A DNA stretch of 32,898 nucleotides from JBKDZL01 sp047971145 (GTDB lineage: Bacteria; Bacillota_I; Bacilli_A; Erysipelotrichales; Erysipelotrichaceae): NCBI GenBank assembly GCA_047971145.1, contig JBKDZL010000044.1, forward strand, positions 1-32,898. The letters are read 5' to 3'. Below the pieces are notes generated by a model. It was not told the DNA's origin. It was given only the letters and a program-made list of their open reading frames with translations, and searched no databases. The translations under genes were made by a program, and so were the position numbers. Position 1 is the stretch's first letter. The number at the start of each line of letters is the position of its first letter. Positions 1 to 8,168 of the stretch are shown one piece after another.

Positions 1-268
1 TACAAAGTGCAGCTGCTAGAAAACCTAAACCTTGTGCTAATGTTCCTGTTATAGCTGTGGCAGTACCACGACTCTCCTCAGCAGAAACTGCAATGTCATT
101 AACATGGATTACCATCATAAATAAGAACACCGCAAAGAAAGTACCAATTTGTAAAAATAATCTAACTTTCTTTTGTTTAATTGACGCCTTTTTAGTAGCC
201 ACAAAATAAAGTGGTGCCATTAATAAAATCACTGCCAATAAAGGTAAAAATAAATTCATTAAACTCAT
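1..268 (-). CDS. ntpK: V-type ATP synthase subunit K (proteolipid), 5' part only
   Basis: Membrane rotor proteolipid of the V/A-type ATPase, cut by the left edge, so only the first 89 residues are visible. The frame starts at ATG 268 with GGAGG a few bases upstream and stays open to base 1. It shows a first hydrophobic segment (about residues 5-24), a basic turn (TKKASIKQKK), a second helix (about 38-55), then GTATAITGTLAQGLGFLAAAL, the glycine/alanine-rich start of a proteolipid helix. The ion-binding glutamate would lie beyond the edge. It starts 11 bp after the subunit I stop, so it belongs to the same operon. The N-terminal extension with one extra helix before the glycine-rich part matches subunit K of several Firmicutes. 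The assignment rests on this motif and on position. Confidence 0.85.
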   Translation of the reverse strand, partial: MSLMNLFLPLLAVILLMAPLYFVATKKASIKQKKVRLFLQIGTFFAVFLFMMVIHVNDIAVSAEESRGTATAITGTLAQGLGFLAAALC

Positions 269-279
269 AATAATTCCTC

Positions 280-2532
280 CTATTCTCTTTCTGAGATTGC
301 TTTGAACGTTTTACCGCCCGACACAAAGTATCTTGAAAACATTTCGTAGTACTCTAACCTTAAAGTTTGAATACCAACTATTAAACCTTCTAACCCCATG
401 ACAAATAAGTTACCGAAAATCAAGACAATAATATCTAGATTACCCGCCATTTCTCTTAAAGTCATCACTACCAACATCATCCCAGCATGAGACAACACAA
501 AGCCTGCTACCCTGAGAAATGATAAGGTGTTGGTTAAAAAGGATAATATAATTTCAAACAGTTCAAAGAAATTTTCAATCAGATACTCGCTCCAACTATG
601 AGCCATCATCTTATTCTTCTTAACTGCAGGTACAACTTCAGTTTTATTAACTAAAGCTGCCAATTGCCTACTAAACTCCTCAGCTGAAGCACCATCCTCC
701 AAAGCAGGAAAGTCAATAGGTTCCATATATAAAGAGCGCATTAAATTTTTAGCCTCTTTTTTCTTCTCTTGATTAGACATAACCAAGATCCAATAATAAT
801 CCTCATTTTTATTTAAAACTTCATAAACTAAATAATCTAAATTCATTTTCTCTAATTGTTTGGCAAAATCAAATGGTAACCTCACCAAAAATCTCTCAGT
901 ATACCCTAATTGACCCAAAGCGTTAAAATCATAATTATTAAGCTTATCTAAAGCAATTAAATCCTCTTTCTTTAAATCACTATATCGATGTTTAAACTCC
1001 TCTTCCTTAGATTCTATAACTACCTCAGAATTATCTTCCAATAATGGTCTCTGCTTAATAAAGTTATAGAAAGGTCGACCAAATACCATCATTAAAAGTG
1101 GCAAGACAATAATCAATAAGATGCTAAAGATGTTAACAGTGCTCATACCTAAAGCAACACTTGTAACCACTAAAAATAAAATACCACCATAAAATAATAA
1201 ACCCGCTACTCCATTAGAAGAAAACCAAAAATTCAAATAATTCTTTCGCTTTAAATTTAAATAAGCATTAGTACAAATAGAAACAATAATTAAGAAGCCC
1301 CCAATAGCACAAGCAGCCAACAACAAGAAAATCGTATTATCAGGATTCATTACATGAATTGGTAAGAAATTAATACCCAAATTTGCCCAAAAAGAATCTA
1401 ATAAGCCCTCAATACCAAATATCGAACCATAAATGAAACCAAAGAAAGCCGAGAAAATACCAATTCTAGCGATGATTGCCCCAATATTATTACCAGACTT
1501 TTTATACCAAAGAAAGCCAATTAAGCTCATAACTAAACCTTGACCAATATCGCCAAACATCATCCCAAATAAAATAGAGTAAGTAAAGGCTAATAAAGCT
1601 GAGGGATCAAAATCAATATAATTAGGTACTCCATACATATAAATGAAATTTTCAAAAGGCTTAACAAACCAATTATTCTTTAATTTTGTTGGTAAAGTCA
1701 AACCAGTACTGAGAAAATCATCAATTTCTTCAATCACAACCTCATGATGAGCTTGATATTTGTCCTTAAATTCAGCCAAATGAGATTTTTCCACATAACC
1801 AACCAAAGTATAGCTATTATCTTGTAAAACCAAATATTCATACAAATCCATAATTTCAGCTCGCTGTTTAACAAAACCATAAACTGATTGTAATAAATCA
1901 TGATAAGCATCAACAATAGTCCGATCATCAATTTCGGGAATCGCAATATTTTCAAAGCTCAACTCACTCATCAAATTCTCAGCTCTAACCTCATAGCGAT
2001 CACCTGTTACACATAGTAGGTACTGATATTCTTTACAAGTATGAAGTATATCATAAATCATTGAATCAACATCACTAGTCTCAAGTTTTTTTCCCATTTT
2101 ATTAGGAATTTTCCCAAAATATAAATGACAATAATCTAAATTATTTAAAGCAGTAATATCATATTCTCTTAATACTTCTAAAGCGATTTTATCATCTTTC
2201 GTTAATTCACCAAACTCATTAATTTGATCAGTAATAGTTTTATATTCTTCAGAAACTGTTTGCATTAGATTTTCAATTTCTTCCTCAGAGTATTCTTTAC
2301 CATCCCAAGGTTGCTCATCTAATTCAAATACTGAAGAAACCGTAGTGAAAAATTGCCTTGCTTGTAAAATCTTACGATTTGGTTGAACTAATTCTCCCTG
2401 CTCTTTAGCACTAATAACATTACTTGCCAATTCTGCTTGGAAATAGTTTAAATTAATAAGTGGTTCTAAAATTTCTTCAAAGTGTTCTTTACTTGAGGTC
2501 AATTTAACCATCTGCATTTTTACAATTGCCAT
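280..2532 (-). CDS. ntpI: V-type ATP synthase subunit I (a-subunit homologue)
   Basis: Stator membrane subunit of the V/A-type ATPase, holding the ion half-channel against the K ring. The 750 residues fit the family (about 650-750). Residues 1 to about 310 are the charged, helical cytoplasmic arm; from about 320 onward come multiple membrane segments, interrupted by a hydrophilic stretch around 500-640. The family signature SFLRVAGFVLSHAGMM near residue 680 holds the conserved arginine that faces the rotor. ATG 2532 has GGGGAGG six bases upstream. It lies between subunits C (11 bp upstream) and K (11 bp downstream). Confidence 0.95.
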   Translation of the reverse strand: MAIVKMQMVKLTSSKEHFEEILEPLINLNYFQAELASNVISAKEQGELVQPNRKILQARQFFTTVSSVFELDEQPWDGKEYSEEEIENLMQTVSEEYKTITDQINEFGELTKDDKIALEVLREYDITALNNLDYCHLYFGKIPNKMGKKLETSDVDSMIYDILHTCKEYQYLLCVTGDRYEVRAENLMSELSFENIAIPEIDDRTIVDAYHDLLQSVYGFVKQRAEIMDLYEYLVLQDNSYTLVGYVEKSHLAEFKDKYQAHHEVVIEEIDDFLSTGLTLPTKLKNNWFVKPFENFIYMYGVPNYIDFDPSALLAFTYSILFGMMFGDIGQGLVMSLIGFLWYKKSGNNIGAIIARIGIFSAFFGFIYGSIFGIEGLLDSFWANLGINFLPIHVMNPDNTIFLLLAACAIGGFLIIVSICTNAYLNLKRKNYLNFWFSSNGVAGLLFYGGILFLVVTSVALGMSTVNIFSILLIIVLPLLMMVFGRPFYNFIKQRPLLEDNSEVVIESKEEEFKHRYSDLKKEDLIALDKLNNYDFNALGQLGYTERFLVRLPFDFAKQLEKMNLDYLVYEVLNKNEDYYWILVMSNQEKKKEAKNLMRSLYMEPIDFPALEDGASAEEFSRQLAALVNKTEVVPAVKKNKMMAHSWSEYLIENFFELFEIILSFLTNTLSFLRVAGFVLSHAGMMLVVMTLREMAGNLDIIVLIFGNLFVMGLEGLIVGIQTLRLEYYEMFSRYFVSGGKTFKAISERE

Positions 2533-2543
2533 AATACCTCCCC

Positions 2544-3578
2544 TTAATGTATTAGAAGAGCCTTAATCTCTTCTTCTGGAGTTTTATATCTAATTCCTTC
2601 TATTATTTCAATAATATTTTGAATTTCAATCTCCACTAATTCTGAATAACAAACCAAAGCAACCGCTGCTGAGGAAGAAAAACTCAGATAATGCCTACTA
2701 ACATTATACAACATTCTTTCCATATAATTTTCGATATGAACAAAGGGCTGCTTTGGTATATATTTAGTGTAAGCAGTACGCCTTAGCTCATTGACAAACT
2801 CATCAGCATTTAAATTATCAATAAATTGATCTAACCGCTTTTGATTAATCAGAGAATAATAAGGAGTCAAAATTGATTTGATATAACTATTATCATATTT
2901 AAAGCTTTTTTTGAGTCGATAAACTCTAGTTAAATTCTCAATTTCAATATGACAATTAAAGACTTTATTGATATCTTCTTGCTCACTTTTAACAAAAAAC
3001 TTATCGACTAATTGTTTAACTTCAGTATAGTAATACTTATTTAAAGCGTTCTCTAAATTAGTATAATTGATTTTATCTACTGCTTGAGCTGAAAAATCCA
3101 TTAGTACTTTATAATAAGGGGTTCCAACTAAGCCACCCATAAACTCTTCAATATTATTGGCTTGTAAAAGAGCGTAATAATTAATCTTAGATAATTTACT
3201 TAAATGATATGTGGCAAATTCCAAATCATCAGGTCGATTTTTCCCTTTCATCATCGTAAACATTCTCACAATAGTTTTACACTCATTCAATATGATTTGA
3301 TATTTAAAGAAATCTTGTTTTTTATTAGGTGCAAATTTCAATAATTGTTGATAACGTAAAAAAACAGAATCCCTCAAGATAGATTCTAATTTCCCTCTTC
3401 TAATATTGTCACTACTGATATTACTAAAGTACTCACCATAATAGGTAGAATTCCTTAAGTAGTCGGCAACTTCGGAAACACTCTGTTTTGCTAATAAATT
3501 TTGGTAATCCTTAGCACTGAGATGTTTAGAGAACTTAGCTTTTATCTTTGCGCTTAGTGCTGCCTCATTAGCTCTCAT
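2544..3578 (-). CDS. ntpC: V-type ATP synthase subunit C (AC39 / d-subunit family)
   Basis: Central-stalk socket subunit that couples the V1 rotor shaft to the membrane ring. It has 344 residues, normal for bacterial AC39-type subunits, is all helical and has no membrane segment. Recognition rests on the N-terminal pattern (ANEAALSAKIKAKFSKHLS, then a YQNLLAKQSVSEVADYLRNS-like segment), on repeated aromatic helix motifs, and on its place between the stalk subunit and subunit I. The start ATG overlaps the upstream stop by one base (TAATG), which indicates translational coupling. Confidence 0.9.
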   Translation of the reverse strand: MRANEAALSAKIKAKFSKHLSAKDYQNLLAKQSVSEVADYLRNSTYYGEYFSNISSDNIRRGKLESILRDSVFLRYQQLLKFAPNKKQDFFKYQIILNECKTIVRMFTMMKGKNRPDDLEFATYHLSKLSKINYYALLQANNIEEFMGGLVGTPYYKVLMDFSAQAVDKINYTNLENALNKYYYTEVKQLVDKFFVKSEQEDINKVFNCHIEIENLTRVYRLKKSFKYDNSYIKSILTPYYSLINQKRLDQFIDNLNADEFVNELRRTAYTKYIPKQPFVHIENYMERMLYNVSRHYLSFSSSAAVALVCYSELVEIEIQNIIEIIEGIRYKTPEEEIKALLIH

Positions 3579-3886
3579 TACTCAATTACCTTTTTAAATA
3601 AATCATTTAGCCAAGTTTGATAATGCTCATTTGCTTGTTGATCAATATTAGCTTTTGTCTTTTTAATTCTGGTATCAATATCACCTAACTCTTTAGCTAG
3701 TTTTGCTTGTTTATTTTTTTTAATTTTTTCTACTTGAGAATTCGCATCTTTCCATAGCCTATCACTTAATTTTTCTTCATCTTCTTTAATGCTTTTGAAG
3801 ATATTATCACCTTTTTCTTCAGCTGCTTTTACTCTGTTTTTATTATCAGCATCAATTTCAATTAGCTCAGCTATATACTTATTCAT
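3578..3886 (-). CDS. V-type ATPase peripheral stalk subunit, G/H family
   Basis: A 102-residue, highly charged, almost continuous helix (residues 8 to about 90, rich in K, E, D, Q and A with heptad-like spacing). This is typical of the small coiled-coil peripheral stalk subunit called G, H or NtpF, which pairs with subunit E to hold V1 against subunit I. Sequence similarity is weak in this family, so the call depends on coiled-coil character, length and position as first gene of the V-ATPase operon. ATG 3886 is preceded by AAGGGAAG, and a good promoter lies about 40 bp upstream. The stop overlaps the subunit C start in TAATG. Confidence 0.75.
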   Translation of the reverse strand: MNKYIAELIEIDADNKNRVKAAEEKGDNIFKSIKEDEEKLSDRLWKDANSQVEKIKKNKQAKLAKELGDIDTRIKKTKANIDQQANEHYQTWLNDLFKKVIE

Positions 3887-3924
3887 TTGCTCTTCCCTTT
3901 CTTTTTTTCAGATAATACTAATTT

Positions 3925-3953
3925 ATGATACTCCTATATTTTTAATAAGTCAA
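3925..3953 (-). promoter_or_regulatory. Sigma-A-type promoter of the V-ATPase operon
   Basis: On the minus strand, -35 TTGACT (3953-3948), a 17 bp spacer, then -10 TATCAT (3930-3925). Transcription should begin near 3918, giving a leader of about 30 nt before the first stalk gene. Confidence 0.7.
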
Positions 3954-4511
3954 ATGCTTTAAACCTAGTAATAATCGCTCTTGTTTAAATAATTTTTCTG
4001 CTAATTATCTGAAAATGATTTATTCTCTACTTACTTTAAATAATATTTAAGATAAAAATAAAAGATTCTAAAATTTGGAAATTAAAAGGATAGATTATCT
4101 TTATAATTTTAAAGATTATAGTTTTCATCTATCCTAAATACATCGCAATAAATTATCATTATTTGTTAGTTAATCACTTTCCTTTTTTTATTATCTAATT
4201 TGTTAATTTTTATATTATTATACCCTCAAAATCACATCAAGCTCTCTTACTTTGTTTCCCTCGATTATAAATCAACTAATTACTGCTAAACAATATTTTC
4301 TCACCAACCAAAGAACCTGAATAATCATAATCGCCCGTCTAAACTTAATAAAATACACAACCCTGTACTCAAATATACATAAAAAACTGCTTCCTGTTGG
4401 TATTTGTGTTTTTATATACCTATCTAAATTCTGGATAATTTGTTAAAATAGAAAAAGATGATAATATCTTTAGTTTTAATAACTTTAGAGTATTTTAATA
4501 AGGAGTGACAA
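3954..4511. other. Long AT-rich intergenic spacer
   Basis: No credible gene is seen between the V-ATPase promoter and the DUF3899 gene. The spacer holds a nested inverted repeat (4087-4135, listed separately) and, near its right end, a weak plus-strand promoter (TTGTTA about 4440, then TAATAT 16 bp later) for the DUF3899 gene. Short frames in 4200-4440 have no ribosome binding site or recognisable product. Confidence 0.6.
4087..4135. repeat. Nested inverted repeat / two-step hairpin
   Basis: The outer arms AGGATAGAT (4087-4095) and ATCTATCCT (4127-4135) are perfect complements. Inside them sits a second perfect pair, ATCTTTA (4097-4103) and TAAAGAT (4110-4116). No T-run follows on either strand, so it is not a standard terminator. 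It could be a small structured RNA or a relic of a small mobile element. Confidence 0.55.
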
Positions 4512-4907
4512 GTGAAAGAAAACTTTAAAAAATCAGGTTTTTTTATTATTACTGCTTTTATAACTTCTGCAATTTTTGCTTTATTTTTTAGTGATAAATT
4601 ACTGCAGTTTATTAATGGTTTAAGCTTATTTGCTATTTTTACTATCGCTTATGGTTTATTTAGCTATCTATCACGAGATGGTTATTTTGATGCGATGGGT
4701 TATAGCTTTGGTAAAATTGCAAGAAAGCTTAAAAATAAAGGTTCTTTTGAAGAATTAAATGAAGAAGAAAAGACAAGATACGATAGTTTCTATAACTATA
4801 AAATATATCAAGAGGCCATGCGTAAGAAACAAAACTATAGTTTACTGATAATAGGTTTTATCTTACTAGCAATCAGTATAGTCTTAAGTTTAGTTTTTTA
4901 TAATTAA
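4512..4907 (+). CDS. DUF3899 family membrane protein
   Basis: A 131-residue integral membrane protein of unknown function. It has three hydrophobic segments: about residues 10-27, 33-52 and 108-130. Between the second and third lies the family hallmark RDGYFDAMGYSFGKIARKLK, followed by an acidic stretch and a YNYKIYQEAMRKK segment. This matches the DUF3899 proteins of Bacilli. The start is GTG 4512 with AGGAG seven bases before it. It is one of only two plus-strand genes here and shares a two-way terminator with asnS, which converges on it. Confidence 0.8.
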   Translation: MKENFKKSGFFIITAFITSAIFALFFSDKLLQFINGLSLFAIFTIAYGLFSYLSRDGYFDAMGYSFGKIARKLKNKGSFEELNEEEKTRYDSFYNYKIYQEAMRKKQNYSLLIIGFILLAISIVLSLVFYN

Positions 4908-4915
4908 TAAACTAC

Positions 4916-4944
4916 AAAGTACCACTTCAAAATAGTGGTACTTT
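4916..4944. terminator. Bidirectional terminator between DUF3899 gene and asnS
   Basis: A perfect 11 bp stem (AAAGTACCACT / AGTGGTACTTT) with a 7-base loop lies between the two converging stops. Its outer A and T ends let it act on both strands. Confidence 0.85.
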
Positions 4945-4946
4945 CT

Positions 4947-6308
4947 TTAATATTTTAAATTATTAAAAGATCTGGCAAAAGGTAAAACATCTTTGATATT
5001 ACTCATGCCAGTAATATACATTAATAATCTTTCAAAACCAACGCCAAAGCCTGAGTGTTCTACTCCGCCATATTTTCGCAAATCTAAATACCAAGCTAGA
5101 GCTTCTTCTTCAATATGACACTCTTGCATTTTAGCTCTAAGGATATCGATTCTTTCTTCTCTTTGGCTACCTCCGACTATTTCGCCAATCTTAGGTACTA
5201 ATAAATCACAGGCTGCTACTGTTTTACCATCAGCATTTTGACGCATGTAGAACGCCTTAATTTCTTTAGGATAGTCAATTAAGAAAACTGGTCCATTAAT
5301 CACTTCCTCACAAATATATCTTTCATGCTCACTTTGTAAATCTGTGCCCCATTTGACTGGATATTCAAATTTAACTTTGGCTTGTTGAAGGATTTCTACT
5401 GCTTCAGTGTAGCTCATAATTTTAAAATCACTGTTAATGATTTTTTCTAAACGTTCTATTAAGCCTTTTTCAATGAAGTTATTAAAGAATTGCATCTCAT
5501 CTGGACACTCTTTTAAGACATATTCAATGACATATTTAATTAATGACTCGATAATACTCATATCACCTTTTAAGTCAGTAAAGGCCATTTCTGGCTCTAT
5601 CATCCAAAATTCAGCAGCATGTCTTGAAGTATTACTTTTCTCAGCTCTAAATGTTGGACCAAAAGTATATACTTTATTAAAAGCTAAGGCAAAAGCTTCA
5701 GCATGTAATTGACCCGATACTGATAATGAAGCTTTCTTACCAAAGAAATCATCATCATACTTAGCATCACTACGATTAGTAACGATAAAAGACTCACCAG
5801 CTCCCTCAGCATCATTAGCTGTAATAATAGGAGCGTGTAAGTAAAGAAAATTATTCTGGTAAAAGAACTGATGAATTGCCATTGATAATACCGATCTTAC
5901 TCTAAAGACTGCCTGAAAAGTATTAGTTCTTACTCGTAAGTGAGATAATTCTCTGAGATATTCAAAACTATGTCTTTTCTTTTGTAAGGGATACTCATTA
6001 TCACAAGACCCCAACAATACTACCTCACTAACTTTAATTTCAAAGTCTTGTTTGGCATTTGGCGTTAAGACAACATCACCCTTTATTGATACCGCACAGC
6101 CAGTTAAATATTTACTAATATCATCAAAATTAGAAAGCTCTTTATCATAGACTAATTGTATTGACTTAAAACAAGTCCCATCCGTTAATTCAATAAAGCC
6201 AATAGAACCATTATTTCTGTTAGTTTTCACCCAACCTAATAAAGTTAAAGTTTTTAATTCTTGCAATTGCTGGCTAGTCAAATCATGTAATTCTTTTATT
6301 GTTTTCAT
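4947..6308 (-). CDS. asnS: Asparaginyl-tRNA synthetase
   Basis: Charges tRNA-Asn with asparagine in the cytoplasm. The 453 residues begin with an OB-fold anticodon-binding domain (about 15-105: TLLGWVKTNRNNGSIGFIELTDG), followed by a class II catalytic core. Motif 2 is visible as FRAEKSNTSRHAAEFWMIEPE and motif 3 as GVEHSGFGVGFERLLMYITG at the C-terminus. The motif 2 wording and the ATP-site arrangement favour AsnRS over AspRS, and the T-box specifier AAC supports Asn. ATG 6308 has AGGAGG eight bases upstream. Confidence 0.96.
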   Translation of the reverse strand: MKTIKELHDLTSQQLQELKTLTLLGWVKTNRNNGSIGFIELTDGTCFKSIQLVYDKELSNFDDISKYLTGCAVSIKGDVVLTPNAKQDFEIKVSEVVLLGSCDNEYPLQKKRHSFEYLRELSHLRVRTNTFQAVFRVRSVLSMAIHQFFYQNNFLYLHAPIITANDAEGAGESFIVTNRSDAKYDDDFFGKKASLSVSGQLHAEAFALAFNKVYTFGPTFRAEKSNTSRHAAEFWMIEPEMAFTDLKGDMSIIESLIKYVIEYVLKECPDEMQFFNNFIEKGLIERLEKIINSDFKIMSYTEAVEILQQAKVKFEYPVKWGTDLQSEHERYICEEVINGPVFLIDYPKEIKAFYMRQNADGKTVAACDLLVPKIGEIVGGSQREERIDILRAKMQECHIEEEALAWYLDLRKYGGVEHSGFGVGFERLLMYITGMSNIKDVLPFARSFNNLKY

Positions 6309-6326
6309 AAGTTTTCCTCCTAATAT

Positions 6327-6513
6327 AAAAAAACGCCCTTTAAAGGAGCGTTAGTTACGCGGTACCATCCAATTTTGTACTTATTGATTAATAATGAAAT
6401 CACCCAAAGTGGTCTACTTAATTTCTCCCACTTAACTCCCTAAGTGTTACAATACTTATCATAGCATCTAGCTTCCACCACTCTAGACTCGCTTAAGCTA
6501 CTTCCTAAGTTGC
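6327..6513 (-). promoter_or_regulatory. T-box riboswitch (tRNA-Asn) controlling asnS
   Basis: On the minus strand the leader holds stem I, with specifier AAC (6448-6446) followed by the usual GGGAGTT side. It then has the conserved antiterminator core TGGTACCGCGTAAC (6367-6354) and an intrinsic terminator, AACGCTC/GGGCGTT with a run of seven T (6352-6327). Uncharged tRNA-Asn should pair with the specifier and with UGGU in the bulge, preventing termination. The element begins directly after the rex stop; no convincing separate promoter was seen, so rex readthrough may feed it. Confidence 0.9.
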
Positions 6514-6515
6514 TC

Positions 6516-7133
6516 TTAGTTCTTAGTCATATTTGTCTCAAAGACAATTTCTTGAATCATTGAAACAACATCTACATATTTTACTTTAATATCATCAGGC
6601 ACAGTAAAGTGCTGATGTGTACAGTCAATTATACCTTTAATACCACATAAAATCAAGCGATCAACGGTATTCTGTAAGTTCTTACTACCAGTTAGAATAG
6701 CCACTGTACAATTAGTTGGTATTTTCTCTTCCAAATCATCTAAATGATAAACTGGTATCTTAGAATTGAAGACTTGCTCAGGGGCAATATCAAAAGCACA
6801 ACCAATATCGCCAACACCATACTCCCAAGCATTATAATTACTAAGGGCTTTTCCTAAATTACCCATTCCAATCATAATAATTTTGGTATCAAAGTTTTTA
6901 CCTAATTTACTAGAAAATAACTCGATTAACTCAGCAACATCATAACCAAAGCCTTGTCTGCCATGAGTGCTAATAAATGTGAAGTCTCTTCTAATAGTAG
7001 CTGCTTTAACATTAGTCATTTTTGATAATTCAAAAGAACTAATCTTTTTATCTCCTTGAGATAATCTTTCTCTTAGAGCTTTAAGATAAATAGGGTAGCG
7101 TCTTAAGGTAGCCTTAGGTACTTTCTTAATCAT
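6516..7133 (-). CDS. rex: Redox-sensing transcriptional repressor Rex
   Basis: Dimeric repressor that binds DNA when NADH/NAD+ is low and typically controls fermentation genes. Its 205 residues match the family. Residues 1-80 are the winged-helix domain (PKATLRRYPIYLKAL at the start, SFELSKMTNVKAATIRRDF as recognition region). The Rossmann part begins at about 90 with MIGMGNLGKAL. There is no Shine-Dalgarno before the ATG. An extended -10 (TGCTAAAAT) sits six bases upstream, which suggests a leaderless mRNA, and a TTGTGAA Rex half-site overlaps that promoter, which suggests autoregulation. The asnS T-box follows without a gap. Confidence 0.95.
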   Translation of the reverse strand: MIKKVPKATLRRYPIYLKALRERLSQGDKKISSFELSKMTNVKAATIRRDFTFISTHGRQGFGYDVAELIELFSSKLGKNFDTKIIMIGMGNLGKALSNYNAWEYGVGDIGCAFDIAPEQVFNSKIPVYHLDDLEEKIPTNCTVAILTGSKNLQNTVDRLILCGIKGIIDCTHQHFTVPDDIKVKYVDVVSMIQEIVFETNMTKN

Positions 7134-7139
7134 GATAAT

Positions 7140-7158
7140 ATTTTAGCATATTTCACAA
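7140..7158 (-). promoter_or_regulatory. rex promoter with Rex half-site
   Basis: Extended -10 TGCTAAAAT (7148-7140) with no clear -35. The heptamer TTGTGAA, half of the known Rex operator TTGTGAA-N4-TTCACAA, lies at 7158-7152, just upstream of the -10. The second half is poor (3 of 7), so binding is an inference. Confidence 0.5.
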
Positions 7159-7213
7159 TATAATGCTAGTTAAATAACAAGCTTTAGCAGGGATATTATA
7201 ATTAAGCTAAGTT

Positions 7214-7245
7214 AAAGAAAAAGACTTAGGCTTTAACCTAAATCT
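7214..7245 (-). terminator. Terminator of the opp operon
   Basis: On the minus strand a 9 bp stem (AGATTTAGG / CCTAAGTCT with one G-U pair) is followed by TTTTTCTTT. The oppF stop codon lies inside the first arm. Confidence 0.75.
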
Positions 7246-8167
7246 CTTTTTTATATTCAATTATTTCCTCAGCATTAGCATAAATAAAATGACCTTTTTT
7301 AATCTCTTGCATACTAGCCGCAGACTTAGAGTAATCATGAATACTAGGGTCATAAATGATTCTCTTTCTACTACGCTCACTATTAGGATCAGGCTCTGGT
7401 ATTGCCGACATTAATGATTTGGTGTAAGGATGCAGAGGATTATTATATAATTCCTCAGCATTAGCTAATTCTACTATTTTTCCTTTATGCATCACCGCAA
7501 TTCGATCAGAAATATATCTTACCATTGATAAATCATGGGCAATAAATAAATAAGTTAACTTCAATTCTTCTTGTAAAGCTTTTAGTAGATTAACAACTTG
7601 TGATTGAATAGATACATCTAATGCCGAAATTGGCTCATCACAAATAATTAACTTAGGATTTAAAACTAAAGCTCTAGCAATACCAATCCTTTGTCTTTGT
7701 CCACCTGAGAATTCATGAGGATAACGAGCAGCATGCTCCTTAGACAAACCAACTTTTTCCATAATATTATAAACCATTTCTAAACGTTGTTTCTTATCAG
7801 AATATAACTTATGAATATCTAATCCCTCAGCAATAATATCTCTAACTGTCATACGTGGATTAAGACAAGCCATTGGATCTTGGAAAATCATCTGCATTTC
7901 TTTATTAATAAAGTTCTTAGTTTCAACATCAATTTCGCCACTAATACATTTACCCTCAAACTCAATATTACCACCGGTAATATCATATAATCTAATAATA
8001 GAGCGACCAGTTGTAGTTTTACCACTACCACTCTCACCAACTAAACCAAAAGTTTCACCTTCATAAATTTCAAAACTAATATCATCAACTGCCTTTACTT
8101 TAGAGTGTTTGTCTAATTTGAAATACTGTTTTAAGTTTTCTACTTTTAATAAAATTGACTTTTTCAT
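7238..8167 (-). CDS. oppF: Oligopeptide ABC transporter ATP-binding protein OppF
   Basis: One of the two cytoplasmic ATPases that power oligopeptide import. The 309 residues are full length. Walker A is GESGSGKTT (about 44-52), the ABC signature FSGGQRQRIGIARAL is near 155, and Walker B is LIICDEPISALD. The C-terminal NPLHPYTKSLMSAIPEPDP segment is the oligopeptide/dipeptide ATPase tail. It starts one base after the oppD stop (TAATATG), so translation is coupled. It is the last gene of oppABCDF and is followed by a terminator. Confidence 0.95.
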   Translation of the reverse strand: MKKSILLKVENLKQYFKLDKHSKVKAVDDISFEIYEGETFGLVGESGSGKTTTGRSIIRLYDITGGNIEFEGKCISGEIDVETKNFINKEMQMIFQDPMACLNPRMTVRDIIAEGLDIHKLYSDKKQRLEMVYNIMEKVGLSKEHAARYPHEFSGGQRQRIGIARALVLNPKLIICDEPISALDVSIQSQVVNLLKALQEELKLTYLFIAHDLSMVRYISDRIAVMHKGKIVELANAEELYNNPLHPYTKSLMSAIPEPDPNSERSRKRIIYDPSIHDYSKSAASMQEIKKGHFIYANAEEIIEYKKEI

Positions 8168-8168
8168 A

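Noticed and set aside
4200..4440. Short frames in the spacer before the DUF3899 gene
   Set aside because: No ribosome site, no family resemblance, and coding character no better than surrounding AT-rich sequence.
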